DNA of 20,868 bases from Deltaproteobacteria bacterium (GCA_002730365.1 PBZZ01000025.1:1-20868), one strand, 5' to 3'; shown: positions 7,602-15,575, counted from the stretch's first letter. Program-made: numbers and translations. The notes: a model not told the origin generated them from the letters alone.

Positions 7602-8924
7602 ATGGACAACTGGACGGAATTAATTGACGACCTGGTTGCCGGTAAATGGATGAATCCTGAGACACAGGAGCTGGCGTCGGTACCTTTTGAATCAATCGTA
7701 ATCAAAGAGAGCCTGGAAGGACAAGAAGTTGAACTCCTGAATCAAATTGGTTTGAGCAAAAATTTATTGCTTGTATGTGATGAGACTACCTACACAGTTC
7801 TCGGAAAAAGGATAGAAAATGCCTTCAGGGCATCTGGTGAAATGCAGGTGATAATTCTTGATCATCCTCATGCTGACCTGAGTTTCGTTGAAGAGCTAAG
7901 GCCAAAATTTAGTTCGTTTGACGGTGTTGTTGCTTGCGGCTCGGGAAAAGTGAATGACATTTGTAAACATTCAACAATGCTGAATGGCCAGCGGTATGCG
8001 GTCTTTGCCACCTCCGGTTCAATGAATGGCTATACTTCTGCTACAGCCTCAATGCGTTTGGATTCTGGACTTAAGATTTCATTACCATCACATGCACCAA
8101 AGGGTTTTTTTGTCGATCTAAGTGTTTCTGCTTCAGCACCACCCTATTTGGCAGCCTCTGGTTTAGGAGATTGTTTATGTCGTTCAGTCGCCCAAGTTGA
8201 CTGGTGGCTTTCTCACCGTTTATTGGGAACGCTCTACCTGCAGTCTCCTTACATTATTCAAGAGCAAGATGAACCTGAACTGAATTCCCGTGCTGGACAA
8301 CTGCCAAAGGGGGATATTGAGGCCATGGGGTACCTACACCGAGTTCTCACTTTGGGGGGCTTAGGGGTTTCATTCTCAGGAGTTTCTAATTCAGGCTCAA
8401 TGGGCGAACATCAGATTTCTCATTACATAGATTGCTTCGCTGGAGATCGACACCCTGGAACTCTTCATGGACAACAAGTAGGAGTGGCTTCGCTAACGAT
8501 GGCAAGACTTCAAACTAAGTTGCTCAGTTGCGATAAACCACCGACGCTGAAGTCAACTATCATTGATCTGCCGGATATGGAAAGGCGTATGGGCAAAGAA
8601 ATAGCCAAACAATGCAGAGATGAGTTTGCCAAGAAGTCTTTTGAAGGTATGGCCTTAGAAAAAGCCAATCAGAGATTACAAGAGATATGGACAGAATTGA
8701 AAGATGAAGTTCAGCCTTTTTTGATTTCAGTCGAAGAAATGGAGGAGTTGCTGAAGTCCTCAAGTGGACCAGTCAACTATATGGAGCTTGGAGTAGAGGC
8801 TGACCTCTATCGCGATGCGATTGTCCATTGCCGAGAGATGCGTAATAGATTTTCATTTTTGGACATTGCCGCCGATGCAGGGATATTAGAGGATTTTGCT
8901 GCGGAGGAAATGAATTGCGCCTGA
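7602..8924 (+). CDS. AraM/EgsA-like sn-glycerol-1-phosphate dehydrogenase family protein
   Basis: 440 residues of the iron-type alcohol dehydrogenase fold. GSGKVND at 113-119 is the nucleotide phosphate-binding turn, with SGSMNGYTSATAS at about 138-150. Probable metal ligands are D190 (GLGD), H270 (SMGEHQISH) and H290 (LHGQQVG), all matching sn-glycerol-1-phosphate dehydrogenases such as Bacillus AraM. That family reduces dihydroxyacetone phosphate to sn-glycerol 1-phosphate with NAD(P)H. In this context it could act on aldolase-derived dihydroxyacetone phosphate, or run in reverse on a polyol phosphate. The C-terminal part, about residues 300-440, is helical. Its last codons contain the ribosome site and TTG start of the HAD gene, so the two are coupled. 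The 135 bp before it contain no obvious signal, and its own ribosome site is weak. Confidence 0.82.
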   Translation: MDNWTELIDDLVAGKWMNPETQELASVPFESIVIKESLEGQEVELLNQIGLSKNLLLVCDETTYTVLGKRIENAFRASGEMQVIILDHPHADLSFVEELRPKFSSFDGVVACGSGKVNDICKHSTMLNGQRYAVFATSGSMNGYTSATASMRLDSGLKISLPSHAPKGFFVDLSVSASAPPYLAASGLGDCLCRSVAQVDWWLSHRLLGTLYLQSPYIIQEQDEPELNSRAGQLPKGDIEAMGYLHRVLTLGGLGVSFSGVSNSGSMGEHQISHYIDCFAGDRHPGTLHGQQVGVASLTMARLQTKLLSCDKPPTLKSTIIDLPDMERRMGKEIAKQCRDEFAKKSFEGMALEKANQRLQEIWTELKDEVQPFLISVEEMEELLKSSSGPVNYMELGVEADLYRDAIVHCREMRNRFSFLDIAADAGILEDFAAEEMNCA

Positions 8925-9712
8925 TCAAGCATATTCCAACAGAAGTTTGTCAAAATATTCGTGGAGTTTTCTTCGATATTGATGACACAGTGACCACTGA
9001 TGGCCGCCTGGAGGGATCAGCGTACCTTGCTATTGAAAAGCTTCATCAAGCTGGCTTACTCACCATACCCATTACAGGTCGCCCAGCCGGCTGGTGTGAT
9101 ATGATTGCTCGCTTCTGGCCAGTTGATGGCGTTGTTGGCGAAAATGGTGCGTTCTATTTTGCTTATGATCGAAATACTGTGAAAATGCGCAGATGTTACA
9201 TAAGAAATGAGGAACAGCGACTGGAAGACCAGAAAAAACTTGTCACCCTCAAAAAGGAAATTCTCCAAAAGGTTCCTGGTTCAGCAATCAGTGAAGATCA
9301 GGCCTACCGAGAAGCGGATTTGGCTGTAGACTTTTGTGAAGATGTTGCCCCACTTCCCAACGAATCAGTACTGAAGATAAAAAATATATTTGAAGACTCA
9401 GGCGCTGTTGCCAAAATCTCATCAATTCACGTCAATGGTTGGTTCGGGGATTACGATAAGCTCTCGACATGTCAATTGTTTGTAAGTTCACAATTGGGTT
9501 TCGAATTGAGCGAACAACGAGAGAAGTTTATTTTTGTGGGTGATAGCCCAAATGACGAACCGATGTTTCAGTACTTCCCAAATGCTGTTGGCGTGGCAAA
9601 TGTGCAAAATTTCAAAAATCAACTGCAACACCCGCCAACTTGGGTGACGCGCCAAGAAAGCGGAGCTGGATTTGTCGAGTTAGTGGATCATTTGCTGAAA
9701 AATAGAATTTAG
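8915..9712 (+). CDS. HAD-superfamily phosphatase (Cof-like, type IIB)
   Basis: 265 residues, probably a sugar- or polyol-phosphate phosphatase. Motif I is DIDDT at 21-25 (nucleophile D21, acid D23), motif II TGRP at 54-57, the motif III lysine is probably K182, and motif IV is GDSPND at 209-214. The insertion between motifs II and III fits the C2B cap of type IIB members (Cof, sucrose-phosphate phosphatase, mannosyl-3-phosphoglycerate phosphatase). The start is TTG at 8915, chosen because GGAGG at 8903-8907 lies 7 bp upstream and no other start fits. The first 10 bp overlap the end of the dehydrogenase gene, so the two should be made in step. That pairing suggests it removes the phosphate from the dehydrogenase product, though this is inference. 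Confidence 0.85.
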   Translation: MRLIKHIPTEVCQNIRGVFFDIDDTVTTDGRLEGSAYLAIEKLHQAGLLTIPITGRPAGWCDMIARFWPVDGVVGENGAFYFAYDRNTVKMRRCYIRNEEQRLEDQKKLVTLKKEILQKVPGSAISEDQAYREADLAVDFCEDVAPLPNESVLKIKNIFEDSGAVAKISSIHVNGWFGDYDKLSTCQLFVSSQLGFELSEQREKFIFVGDSPNDEPMFQYFPNAVGVANVQNFKNQLQHPPTWVTRQESGAGFVELVDHLLKNRI

Positions 9713-9743
9713 TCATTTATGAAAAAATGTTTTTTAGAAATTG

Positions 9744-9779
9744 TAATTCTCTTTGACTCAGGCACTGAGTTGAGAATTA
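9744..9779 (+). promoter_or_regulatory. Two-tier stem-loop between HAD and aldolase genes
   Basis: TAATTCTC (9744-9751) pairs exactly with GAGAATTA (9772-9779). Nested inside, ACTCAG (9756-9761) pairs exactly with CTGAGT (9765-9770) around GCA. The asymmetric internal loop is TTTG on one side and T on the other. No T-run follows, so it is not a standard terminator. It ends 25 bp before the ATG of the aldolase gene and could be a processing or stability element, or an operator. Confidence 0.5.
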
Positions 9780-9804
9780 ATAACCCCATTGGAGCACAAT
9801 TCCC

Positions 9805-10464
9805 ATGACCAAGGCTGAGAAAGAATTACGACAAGCAATCATTGATAAGTGTCTCTGGATGAACGCAACTGGACTCAATCAAGGTACTTCCGGGAATATT
9901 TCTGCTAGATACAAGAACCGGATGTTGATTACTCCCAGCGGGATTCCGTACGAGAAATTGAAACCAGAAATGATTGCTTCTATGCCCTTAGAGGGAGAAT
10001 ATGGAAGTTGGGAAGGCCCCATGAAGCCATCAACAGAGTGGCGCTTTCATCTGGACATCATCAAGTCACGCCTACAAGTGAATGGGGTGGTTCACACTCA
10101 TTCAACGTTTGCGACCACGATTGCGATAACTGGTCGGGGAATACCAGCTTGCCACTACATGATTGCAGCGGCAGGGGGGGCGACGATTCGTTGCGCTCCG
10201 TATGCCCGATACGGTACAGAGGCACTGTCACAATACGCTTTGGAGGCTTTGGAGGACAGAAATTGCTGCTTACTGGCGAATCACGGGATGATTGCAACAG
10301 GTACTTCGTTGGACAAAGCAATGTGGCTGGCTGTTGAACTGGAGACCATATCTAAGCAGTACTACCATAGCTTGTTGATCGGTGGCCCAAACATTCTGAC
10401 AGAGGCTCAGATTGATGAAACTATGAGAGGTTTCTCCACCTACGGATTGCAAGATCAAAAATAA
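9805..10464 (+). CDS. Class II aldolase, L-fuculose-phosphate aldolase type
   Basis: 219 residues, the length of FucA-type zinc aldolases. GTSGNIS at 27-33 binds phosphate, TPSG is at 43-46, E78 in STEWRFH is in the place of the catalytic glutamate, HTH at 98-100 gives two zinc ligands and NHG at 159-161 gives the third (H160). Such enzymes cleave ketose 1-phosphates (L-fuculose, L-ribulose, methylthioribulose or 5-deoxyribulose 1-phosphate) to dihydroxyacetone phosphate and an aldehyde; related members decarboxylate 3-oxo-tetronate 4-phosphate. It is the second class II aldolase in this gene row, so it probably handles a different stereoisomer or a later intermediate. It follows the HAD gene by 92 bp. 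The ribosome site is modest (GGAGCA at 9790-9795). Confidence 0.87.
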   Translation: MTKAEKELRQAIIDKCLWMNATGLNQGTSGNISARYKNRMLITPSGIPYEKLKPEMIASMPLEGEYGSWEGPMKPSTEWRFHLDIIKSRLQVNGVVHTHSTFATTIAITGRGIPACHYMIAAAGGATIRCAPYARYGTEALSQYALEALEDRNCCLLANHGMIATGTSLDKAMWLAVELETISKQYYHSLLIGGPNILTEAQIDETMRGFSTYGLQDQK

Positions 10465-10580
10465 TTTTCACCCTTCCCCTAGCAAGAGCAACAAAAAGTT
10501 TGGTTCTTGAATTCTGAACTACATAAAAATCTGTTGCCCTTATCCTTCTCTAATTTCCTCACGCAAGAACAAAAGAAACT

Positions 10581-11747
10581 TTGAATAATTCTGCGTTGTC
10601 TTTCCGCAAGGCACGCCTCGCTATTTCGTTTATTTTCTTAACCAACGGGATGGGGTTTGCCTCGATCGCACCCCACCTTCCTTGGCTTCAAAATAAATTT
10701 CAGCTAACTGAAGCAGAAATGGGGTTATTGTTGTTGTGTCATGCCATTGGGGCGGTCACGATGATGCTTTTTGCTGGGAGGGTGATCCATACATTCGGCA
10801 GCCGTCTTCCTGTGATTATGGGAGGGTGTCTGCTAATTTTATTGCTTCCTTTGGTTTTTTGGTTAGATCAGATTCCAATAATCATCCTTGTTCTGATCAT
10901 TGCTGGAGCAGGGATCGGAACCATGGACGTTGCAATGAACGCCCAAGCTGTGATGGTCGAGAGTGGATTAAGAAAGCCCATCATGTCATCTTTCCATGGA
11001 CTCTGGAGTCTAGGAGCAATGTCTGGGGGGGCGACTGCAACGTTTGCTCTGACTATGGGTTTTACACCTCTCCAACACGTAACATGTTCATCCTTGATTT
11101 TGGCGGTGATCCTTGGACTTTCATCCTTCTTGATGATTCCCTCGGGGCAGGAGGAAAAAGGTGAAAAAACTTCATTGCTTGTAAGACCTTCTGGCAAAGT
11201 CCTTTCGCTTGGCCTTTTGTGTTTGTTGGGAATGGTTTCGGAAGGTACTGCAGTGGATTGGTCTGCAATTTATGCAAGCTCAGTTCTTGAAGCTTCCCCA
11301 AGCCAAGCTGCACTAACCTTCACGATTTTTACGATGACAATGATGATCGGCAGACTGACCGGTGATTGGGTGATCCTAAAGGTAGGTAGAGTTCAACTCG
11401 TCAGGTTCACCGCTGCACTTGGGGCCGTCGGGTTAGGTATTGGGCTTGTCTGGGGTACAACGTTCTCAGCCTGGCTCGGTTTTGCTTGCTTGGGGTTTGG
11501 TTTGGCAAACATTGTCCCGATTATGTTTGGAGAGGCGAGCCGCATCCCTGGTGTCTCTGCTGGAAATGGGATCGCTGGAGTTGCTACTTTAGGATACTGT
11601 GGGTTTTTATTGGGGCCACCGACGATTGGATTTTTGGCCGAATTGATCGGCCTGCAGGGGGCCTTGGGGTTGATAGTTGTTTTTTGTGTTATCCTCGGGA
11701 TATTTGGCCCAGGAATGCTTAGTGAAACCAAGGCAACGAATAGTTAA
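10581..11747 (+). CDS. MFS transporter, YbjJ/fucose-permease-like
   Basis: 388 residues with about 12 hydrophobic helices; an inner-membrane secondary transporter. The block GIGTMDVAMNAQAVMVE followed by SSFHGLWSLGAMSGG (about 112-150) is characteristic of the YbjJ-like MFS group, related to fucose permeases. The start is TTG at 10581: helix 1 begins at about residue 11, so later ATG codons would cut into it. The ribosome site is weak (AAAGAA). It is last in the plus-strand row, 116 bp after the aldolase, and may export or import a pathway intermediate or an alternative substrate. It ends 12 bp from the convergent GntR gene with no hairpin between them. Substrate unknown. Confidence 0.83.
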   Translation: MNNSALSFRKARLAISFIFLTNGMGFASIAPHLPWLQNKFQLTEAEMGLLLLCHAIGAVTMMLFAGRVIHTFGSRLPVIMGGCLLILLLPLVFWLDQIPIIILVLIIAGAGIGTMDVAMNAQAVMVESGLRKPIMSSFHGLWSLGAMSGGATATFALTMGFTPLQHVTCSSLILAVILGLSSFLMIPSGQEEKGEKTSLLVRPSGKVLSLGLLCLLGMVSEGTAVDWSAIYASSVLEASPSQAALTFTIFTMTMMIGRLTGDWVILKVGRVQLVRFTAALGAVGLGIGLVWGTTFSAWLGFACLGFGLANIVPIMFGEASRIPGVSAGNGIAGVATLGYCGFLLGPPTIGFLAELIGLQGALGLIVVFCVILGIFGPGMLSETKATNS

Positions 11748-11759
11748 GTCGAATTTTTC

Positions 11760-12473
11760 TCATGCAGAGTTTTGTTGAGGGTCTGGTTCAACACCAAGAA
11801 TCTGAATATCACTAATTTTGCGAAGAATGTGATGCCTGAGCGCATCCAAGCAGGCTTCCAAATTTCTGCCCCTTAAGACTTCCAACAATGAGACGTGTCG
11901 ATTGGCATGTTCGCTTAGTTCATTTCTTGTATGAGGGTAAAGCACGTGTTCCAAAGACCAAATGAAGTTCGAAGCTCCTGACAGTTTCCAACTTCGGCTG
12001 AGAATCCGATTTTGTGCAGCATCCATCATCAACGTATGAAATTCCATATCCAGTTCTATGTCGGAAATAGGATCCAGTTTATCAGCGGCTGTAAACATTG
12101 ATTGAATCAAGCGTTCGAGATGATCACAGTGCCTTTGCCATTCGCTCGAATTCATTCTTTCGAGTGCCTGTTTGAGTGCTAATTCCTCCAAAGCTACACG
12201 AACATGAAGGCCATCTTGTAACTCCTCTGAGTTAAAGCTGGCGATATAGGTTCCATTTTTTGGATAGACCTCAATGAAGCCGTGTAGTTCCAGAGTACGA
12301 ATTGCTTCTCGGACAGGGGTGCGACTGACCCCCAACTGTTCGCTCAATTCAACTTCTGAAATCTTATCAGAGGCTTTCAACTTTCCAGTGATAATTGCAA
12401 TGCGGATCGAAGTGAGAACCTGATCTCGGAGGCTGAAACGATCAATTTTTTCTAGAGGTCGGATGTTGCTCAC
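11760..12473 (-). CDS. GntR-family regulator, FCD (FadR) subfamily
   Basis: 237 residues. The winged helix is at about 16-79, with VELSEQLGVSRTPVREAIRT (41-60) forming the recognition region and the KNGTYIASF wing after it. An all-helical FCD effector domain follows; its probable metal/effector ligands are D142, H146 (DMEFH), H189 and H214, the pattern of FCD proteins that bind organic acids with a metal ion. It is the last gene of the minus-strand operon, 21 bp after the enolase-superfamily gene, and starts with GTG at 12473. It probably represses the operon from the TGTATACA palindrome at 19585-19592 until a pathway acid binds. The operator-regulator link is inferred from the known GT-N-AC site type of this subfamily. 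Confidence 0.9.
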   Translation of the reverse strand: MSNIRPLEKIDRFSLRDQVLTSIRIAIITGKLKASDKISEVELSEQLGVSRTPVREAIRTLELHGFIEVYPKNGTYIASFNSEELQDGLHVRVALEELALKQALERMNSSEWQRHCDHLERLIQSMFTAADKLDPISDIELDMEFHTLMMDAAQNRILSRSWKLSGASNFIWSLEHVLYPHTRNELSEHANRHVSLLEVLRGRNLEACLDALRHHILRKISDIQILGVEPDPQQNSA

Positions 12474-12494
12474 GGAGAACTACTTTCTGACCTT

Positions 12495-13694
12495 TCAGTC
12501 TTTCCAAGATTCATCACTCGGGGCACCACGATTCAGCAGTTTGCAGGAGTAAACAGCTTCTGAATCAAAGGGGAATGCTGCTTCAACTTCAGGAGTGATT
12601 TCAATCCCAATTCCTGGTGTAGTAGGGCAAATGATGTGTCCCTTCTTGATTCGTAAGCTAGCTGCGAGCAATACATCTCCAAGAGGAAAAGCCAACATAG
12701 GGTACTCAACCAATTTTCCTCCTAGCCCAAATGCTGCGTGATAATTGGCCATCATTGCGACGGGCCCTCCCCAAGCATGAACCACTGCGGCGGTTTTGCT
12801 CTCCTCCGATGCCGCAAAAATCTCTTCCAACGCAGAGAAACCACCAATCACCGAAGCATCAGGCTGAACAAATTCGTACACATGATCTCTCATGCGGCTG
12901 ATCATGTCCCAAGGAGTGGTAATGATCTCTCCGCCACAGACTGGAACACGTGTCTTTTTTCTCAATTCTTTGAATCCTTCGGTGTCGTGGGGCCCAATTG
13001 CTTCCTCAACGAAGGCCATCTCCTGTCCTGAAAGATTTTGAGTTTGTTCAATGAACTGAACGACGTCGTTGACCGCTTGTGGAGGATTTGCCAAATTTTG
13101 GCACATGTCTACGCCTACCTGCATCCCTCTGTCTTTTGCTTCATTTAAAACCCAAGCGGTGCGATAAATATCCGTTTTGACTGAGCGAATTTTAAAGAGA
13201 TCAATGCCTAATTCTGAAAGCATGTCCATCTCTTGGGTGAAGTGCTCCTTGGTATCACAGATGCCGCCACTCCCATAAGCTCGGATGCTTGTGTCTGGAG
13301 AATCCGTAAAAAGCTGCCAAGCAGGCTTTTCTAGACTTTTTGAATGGGCATCCACCAAGGCAATTTCGAAAGCACTGATCACGTGTCGTGCAGCCCCTTG
13401 TAGTGACCAATAATCGCAAATCCGACACAAGTCCCGAACTCGCTCCTTGCGGTCGAATGCATCCGTACCTTCCAGATAGGGTCTGCACAAGTCCACAATA
13501 GATCTGAAAACTTCAGGTGCAAATACAGCGAGATAACCTTCTCCAACTCCTTTCACTCCATTGTCCAGAGTCACCTCCACCATGCCTACCGTGCGTTTGG
13601 GACCATTCGGAAAGCACTCAAGAATTTCGGGATGATCTGCATGGGCGTAAGGGGAACTCAGTAATAAAGTTCTTATTTGACTGATCAATGGCAT
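12495..13694 (-). CDS. Enolase superfamily enzyme, mandelate racemase/acid-sugar dehydratase type
   Basis: 399 residues from ATG 13694-13692. The upstream TTG (13718) also gives an open frame, but AAGGGG lies properly before the ATG, which comes 1 bp after the preceding stop. Metal ligands D196, E230 (VEEA) and E256 (CGGE) and the D279/H306 dyad match mandelate racemase D195, E221, E247, D270 and H297. The second-strand catalytic motif is K168-I-R170, so arginine replaces one of the usual two lysines. The family removes a proton next to a carboxylate and then racemises or dehydrates; here dehydration of a hydroxy- or sugar acid to a 2-keto-3-deoxy acid is likely, feeding the DapA-family enzyme two genes upstream. 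Cytoplasmic. Exact substrate unknown. Confidence 0.87.
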   Translation of the reverse strand: MPLISQIRTLLLSSPYAHADHPEILECFPNGPKRTVGMVEVTLDNGVKGVGEGYLAVFAPEVFRSIVDLCRPYLEGTDAFDRKERVRDLCRICDYWSLQGAARHVISAFEIALVDAHSKSLEKPAWQLFTDSPDTSIRAYGSGGICDTKEHFTQEMDMLSELGIDLFKIRSVKTDIYRTAWVLNEAKDRGMQVGVDMCQNLANPPQAVNDVVQFIEQTQNLSGQEMAFVEEAIGPHDTEGFKELRKKTRVPVCGGEIITTPWDMISRMRDHVYEFVQPDASVIGGFSALEEIFAASEESKTAAVVHAWGGPVAMMANYHAAFGLGGKLVEYPMLAFPLGDVLLAASLRIKKGHIICPTTPGIGIEITPEVEAAFPFDSEAVYSCKLLNRGAPSDESWKD

Positions 13695-13695
13695 C

Positions 13696-14628
13696 TCAGT
13701 ACCCCTTGCTAAGGTCAATTTCGTTAATCAACTCTTCTCCTTTTCGGAGTCGCTGAAGATTATTATCGAAAAAATCCAATTTCCTATCAGTTTCTTGGGG
13801 CATTCCTCCAGAAGTATGTTGAGTCAGAAGGAGATTAGGAGTATTCCAAAGTGGATTCTCAGGGCTTAAAGGTTCATCGTCAGTGACATCTAGCACAGCT
13901 CCAGCCAGCTGTTCTTTTTCCAGCATCTGGATCATCGCTGTTGTATCGACGATGTTGCTGCGACCAAAATTCAAAAAAATTGCTTGTTTGGGTAGTAAAG
14001 CCAGGCGCACTGCATCCAGAATATTGTTGGTTTGAGGAGTGGCGGGAACGGTACTAACCAAGATGTCTGCTTGTTTCAGTGCTTGCTCTAATTCAGCCGC
14101 GTTGTAGTCGCTACCAAACATAAAAATCTCACACTGAAAGGGCGCCAAGTAGGCAAGCAACTGCTGATGGATGGCACCTCTACCGATGAGAACGACCTTT
14201 TTTCCCTTCAATGTTTTCAGTGATTCACGTAAATCATCCCCAGCCCATTCTCTCTTTGTTTGCATCACTGCGAGTTGATTCAACTGGCGATAGAGCGAAA
14301 AAATCCCACCAAGGATAGATTCAGCGACAGGGACTCCGAAGAAACCCTTAAGATTGGTGATCTTTAGATCCGTTTGATGAATAAGTTCTGCATGTGGCAA
14401 GTACTCTCCAAACCCCACTGATATCAATTGAATCCACTTCAATTGATCAATATGCTTCAGCCACTCCGCTGGGGGATTCCCGAAACAAATAGAGGAGTTG
14501 AGAAAATCCAAAGGAGGGTCAGTCTCGTTCTCATTTCCTTGGTAAAAATAGGCTTGTTCCACTCCTTGAATGCTTAGCAATCTTTTTTGCTGTTGCTCAG
14601 TAAGCTCTTGATAAGAATAAATTTTCAT
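13696..14628 (-). CDS. D-isomer-specific 2-hydroxyacid dehydrogenase family protein
   Basis: 310 residues from ATG 14628-14626, whose bases overlap the TGA of the previous gene (ATGA). A longer frame starting at 14655 lacks a better ribosome site, while GGGTGA sits just upstream of 14628. The family interconverts 2-keto and 2-hydroxy acids with NAD(P). The catalytic set is present: R223 (NFGRS), E252 (DDEPL) and H271 (QHTSGG). The dinucleotide-binding loop is odd: VVLIGRGAIHQQL at 145-157 keeps the first two glycines of GxGxxG but has histidine for the third. A complete catalytic triad argues for an active enzyme, perhaps with altered cofactor handling. Its place between the DapA-type lyase and the dehydratase suggests it reduces or oxidises a keto acid of the same route. 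Confidence 0.87.
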   Translation of the reverse strand: MKIYSYQELTEQQQKRLLSIQGVEQAYFYQGNENETDPPLDFLNSSICFGNPPAEWLKHIDQLKWIQLISVGFGEYLPHAELIHQTDLKITNLKGFFGVPVAESILGGIFSLYRQLNQLAVMQTKREWAGDDLRESLKTLKGKKVVLIGRGAIHQQLLAYLAPFQCEIFMFGSDYNAAELEQALKQADILVSTVPATPQTNNILDAVRLALLPKQAIFLNFGRSNIVDTTAMIQMLEKEQLAGAVLDVTDDEPLSPENPLWNTPNLLLTQHTSGGMPQETDRKLDFFDNNLQRLRKGEELINEIDLSKGY

Positions 14629-15572
14629 GCAGCAATCACCCTTGGAGTCCCGCACTGAATCAACATTTGGCGTGCTTCTTCACGGTATTGTTCACGAATA
14701 TCCCTTGTAGGTGGACGGCAACGGCTTGACGGAAGCCCGATCAGCTCCATGCAGAGCTTATCCACAAAGCCATCTCCGACTGTGTATGTCTGTTCAATTT
14801 TTTTCCACAGTCGATAGTAGGGCAAAGCCTCTTTAATCATATCCAGCTCCACTTGCTTATAGTCACCCGCTTCCAAAGTAGCCAACAACTTGACACCCCA
14901 CTCTGGCCAGTGATTACAGAGATGAACTTCGAAAGCCTTTGCTCCCAGCATATGACTGATAGGGAAAAGTAGGTCATTATCAATGACTGTTAATTTAGAT
15001 GAGAAGGTCTGAACCACATCCTCAAACTCCATCGCTACAGATCTTTTTGTAGCCCATTTGAGACCAACAACTTGTGGAATTTCAATCAATCGCTCCACCA
15101 TCCCAAAAGACACTTCAGCACTTGTCCAGAAAGTGTTGTAGATGATTAGACCAATGTTTGCCGAGCGGCTGACAGCCAAGATGTGTTCGTAAAAATCATC
15201 CTGAGTGTGGTTGAAGTAGAACGGGCAGGAAACCTGGATGAATGAAGCTCCAATTTCCTCAGCTGCCTGGGCCAGTCGCTGTAATTCCATAGTGCTGGTG
15301 GTCTGAGCTCCCACTGCGACAGGGATGTCTCCAGCAGCTTTTTTGACAATTCCGGCAACTCGAACTCGCTCCTCAAAACTCATTGTTGAAAAATCCCCTG
15401 CTGCGCCTCCTGCGAGTAAGACAGCATTTTGTCGATTGATGCCATTACTCTTCAAGAAAGAGACATGTTGCCGGATTCCGTCCTCATTGATGCTCATGTC
15501 GGGATCGTTGAACAACGTCGGAATTGTGATATATAGACCCTCTAGGTCTTTTTTCAATTGGGAATAATTCAT
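14625..15572 (-). CDS. DapA/NanA-family lyase or dehydratase
   Basis: 315 residues, a (beta/alpha)8 barrel of the dihydrodipicolinate synthase / N-acetylneuraminate lyase family. K172 in GLKWAT is the Schiff-base lysine and Y145 in IYNT the general acid/base. The usual GTTGE loop reads GGAAGD (55-60), so the carboxylate-binding site differs from true DapA; a lysine-biosynthetic role is unlikely. Relatives cleave or dehydrate 2-keto-3-deoxy acids via a pyruvate Schiff base. With a mandelate-racemase-type dehydratase in the same operon, retro-aldol cleavage of a 2-keto-3-deoxy acid to pyruvate and an aldehyde is a sensible guess. It starts 3 bp after the ligase gene and shares ATGA with the dehydrogenase gene, so translation is coupled on both sides. 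Confidence 0.87.
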   Translation of the reverse strand: MNYSQLKKDLEGLYITIPTLFNDPDMSINEDGIRQHVSFLKSNGINRQNAVLLAGGAAGDFSTMSFEERVRVAGIVKKAAGDIPVAVGAQTTSTMELQRLAQAAEEIGASFIQVSCPFYFNHTQDDFYEHILAVSRSANIGLIIYNTFWTSAEVSFGMVERLIEIPQVVGLKWATKRSVAMEFEDVVQTFSSKLTVIDNDLLFPISHMLGAKAFEVHLCNHWPEWGVKLLATLEAGDYKQVELDMIKEALPYYRLWKKIEQTYTVGDGFVDKLCMELIGLPSSRCRPPTRDIREQYREEARQMLIQCGTPRVIAA

Positions 15573-15575
15573 AGT

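Noticed and set aside
7602..8924. Archaeal-type membrane lipid synthesis from the G1P dehydrogenase
   Set aside because: No geranylgeranylglyceryl phosphate synthase or related lipid gene nearby; the context is sugar catabolism and AraM-like proteins occur widely in bacterial sugar loci.
10008..11164. Plus-strand frames of 109 and 142 residues inside the aldolase and MFS genes
   Set aside because: Out-of-frame shadows with odd composition; the overlapped genes carry full family motifs.
13695..13718. Upstream TTG start for the enolase-superfamily gene
   Set aside because: It would overlap the preceding gene by 23 bp without a ribosome site, while the ATG at 13694 has AAGGGG at the right distance.
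14625..15572. Lysine-biosynthetic dihydrodipicolinate synthase
   Set aside because: The GTTGE substrate loop is altered and the neighbours are catabolic and transport genes.
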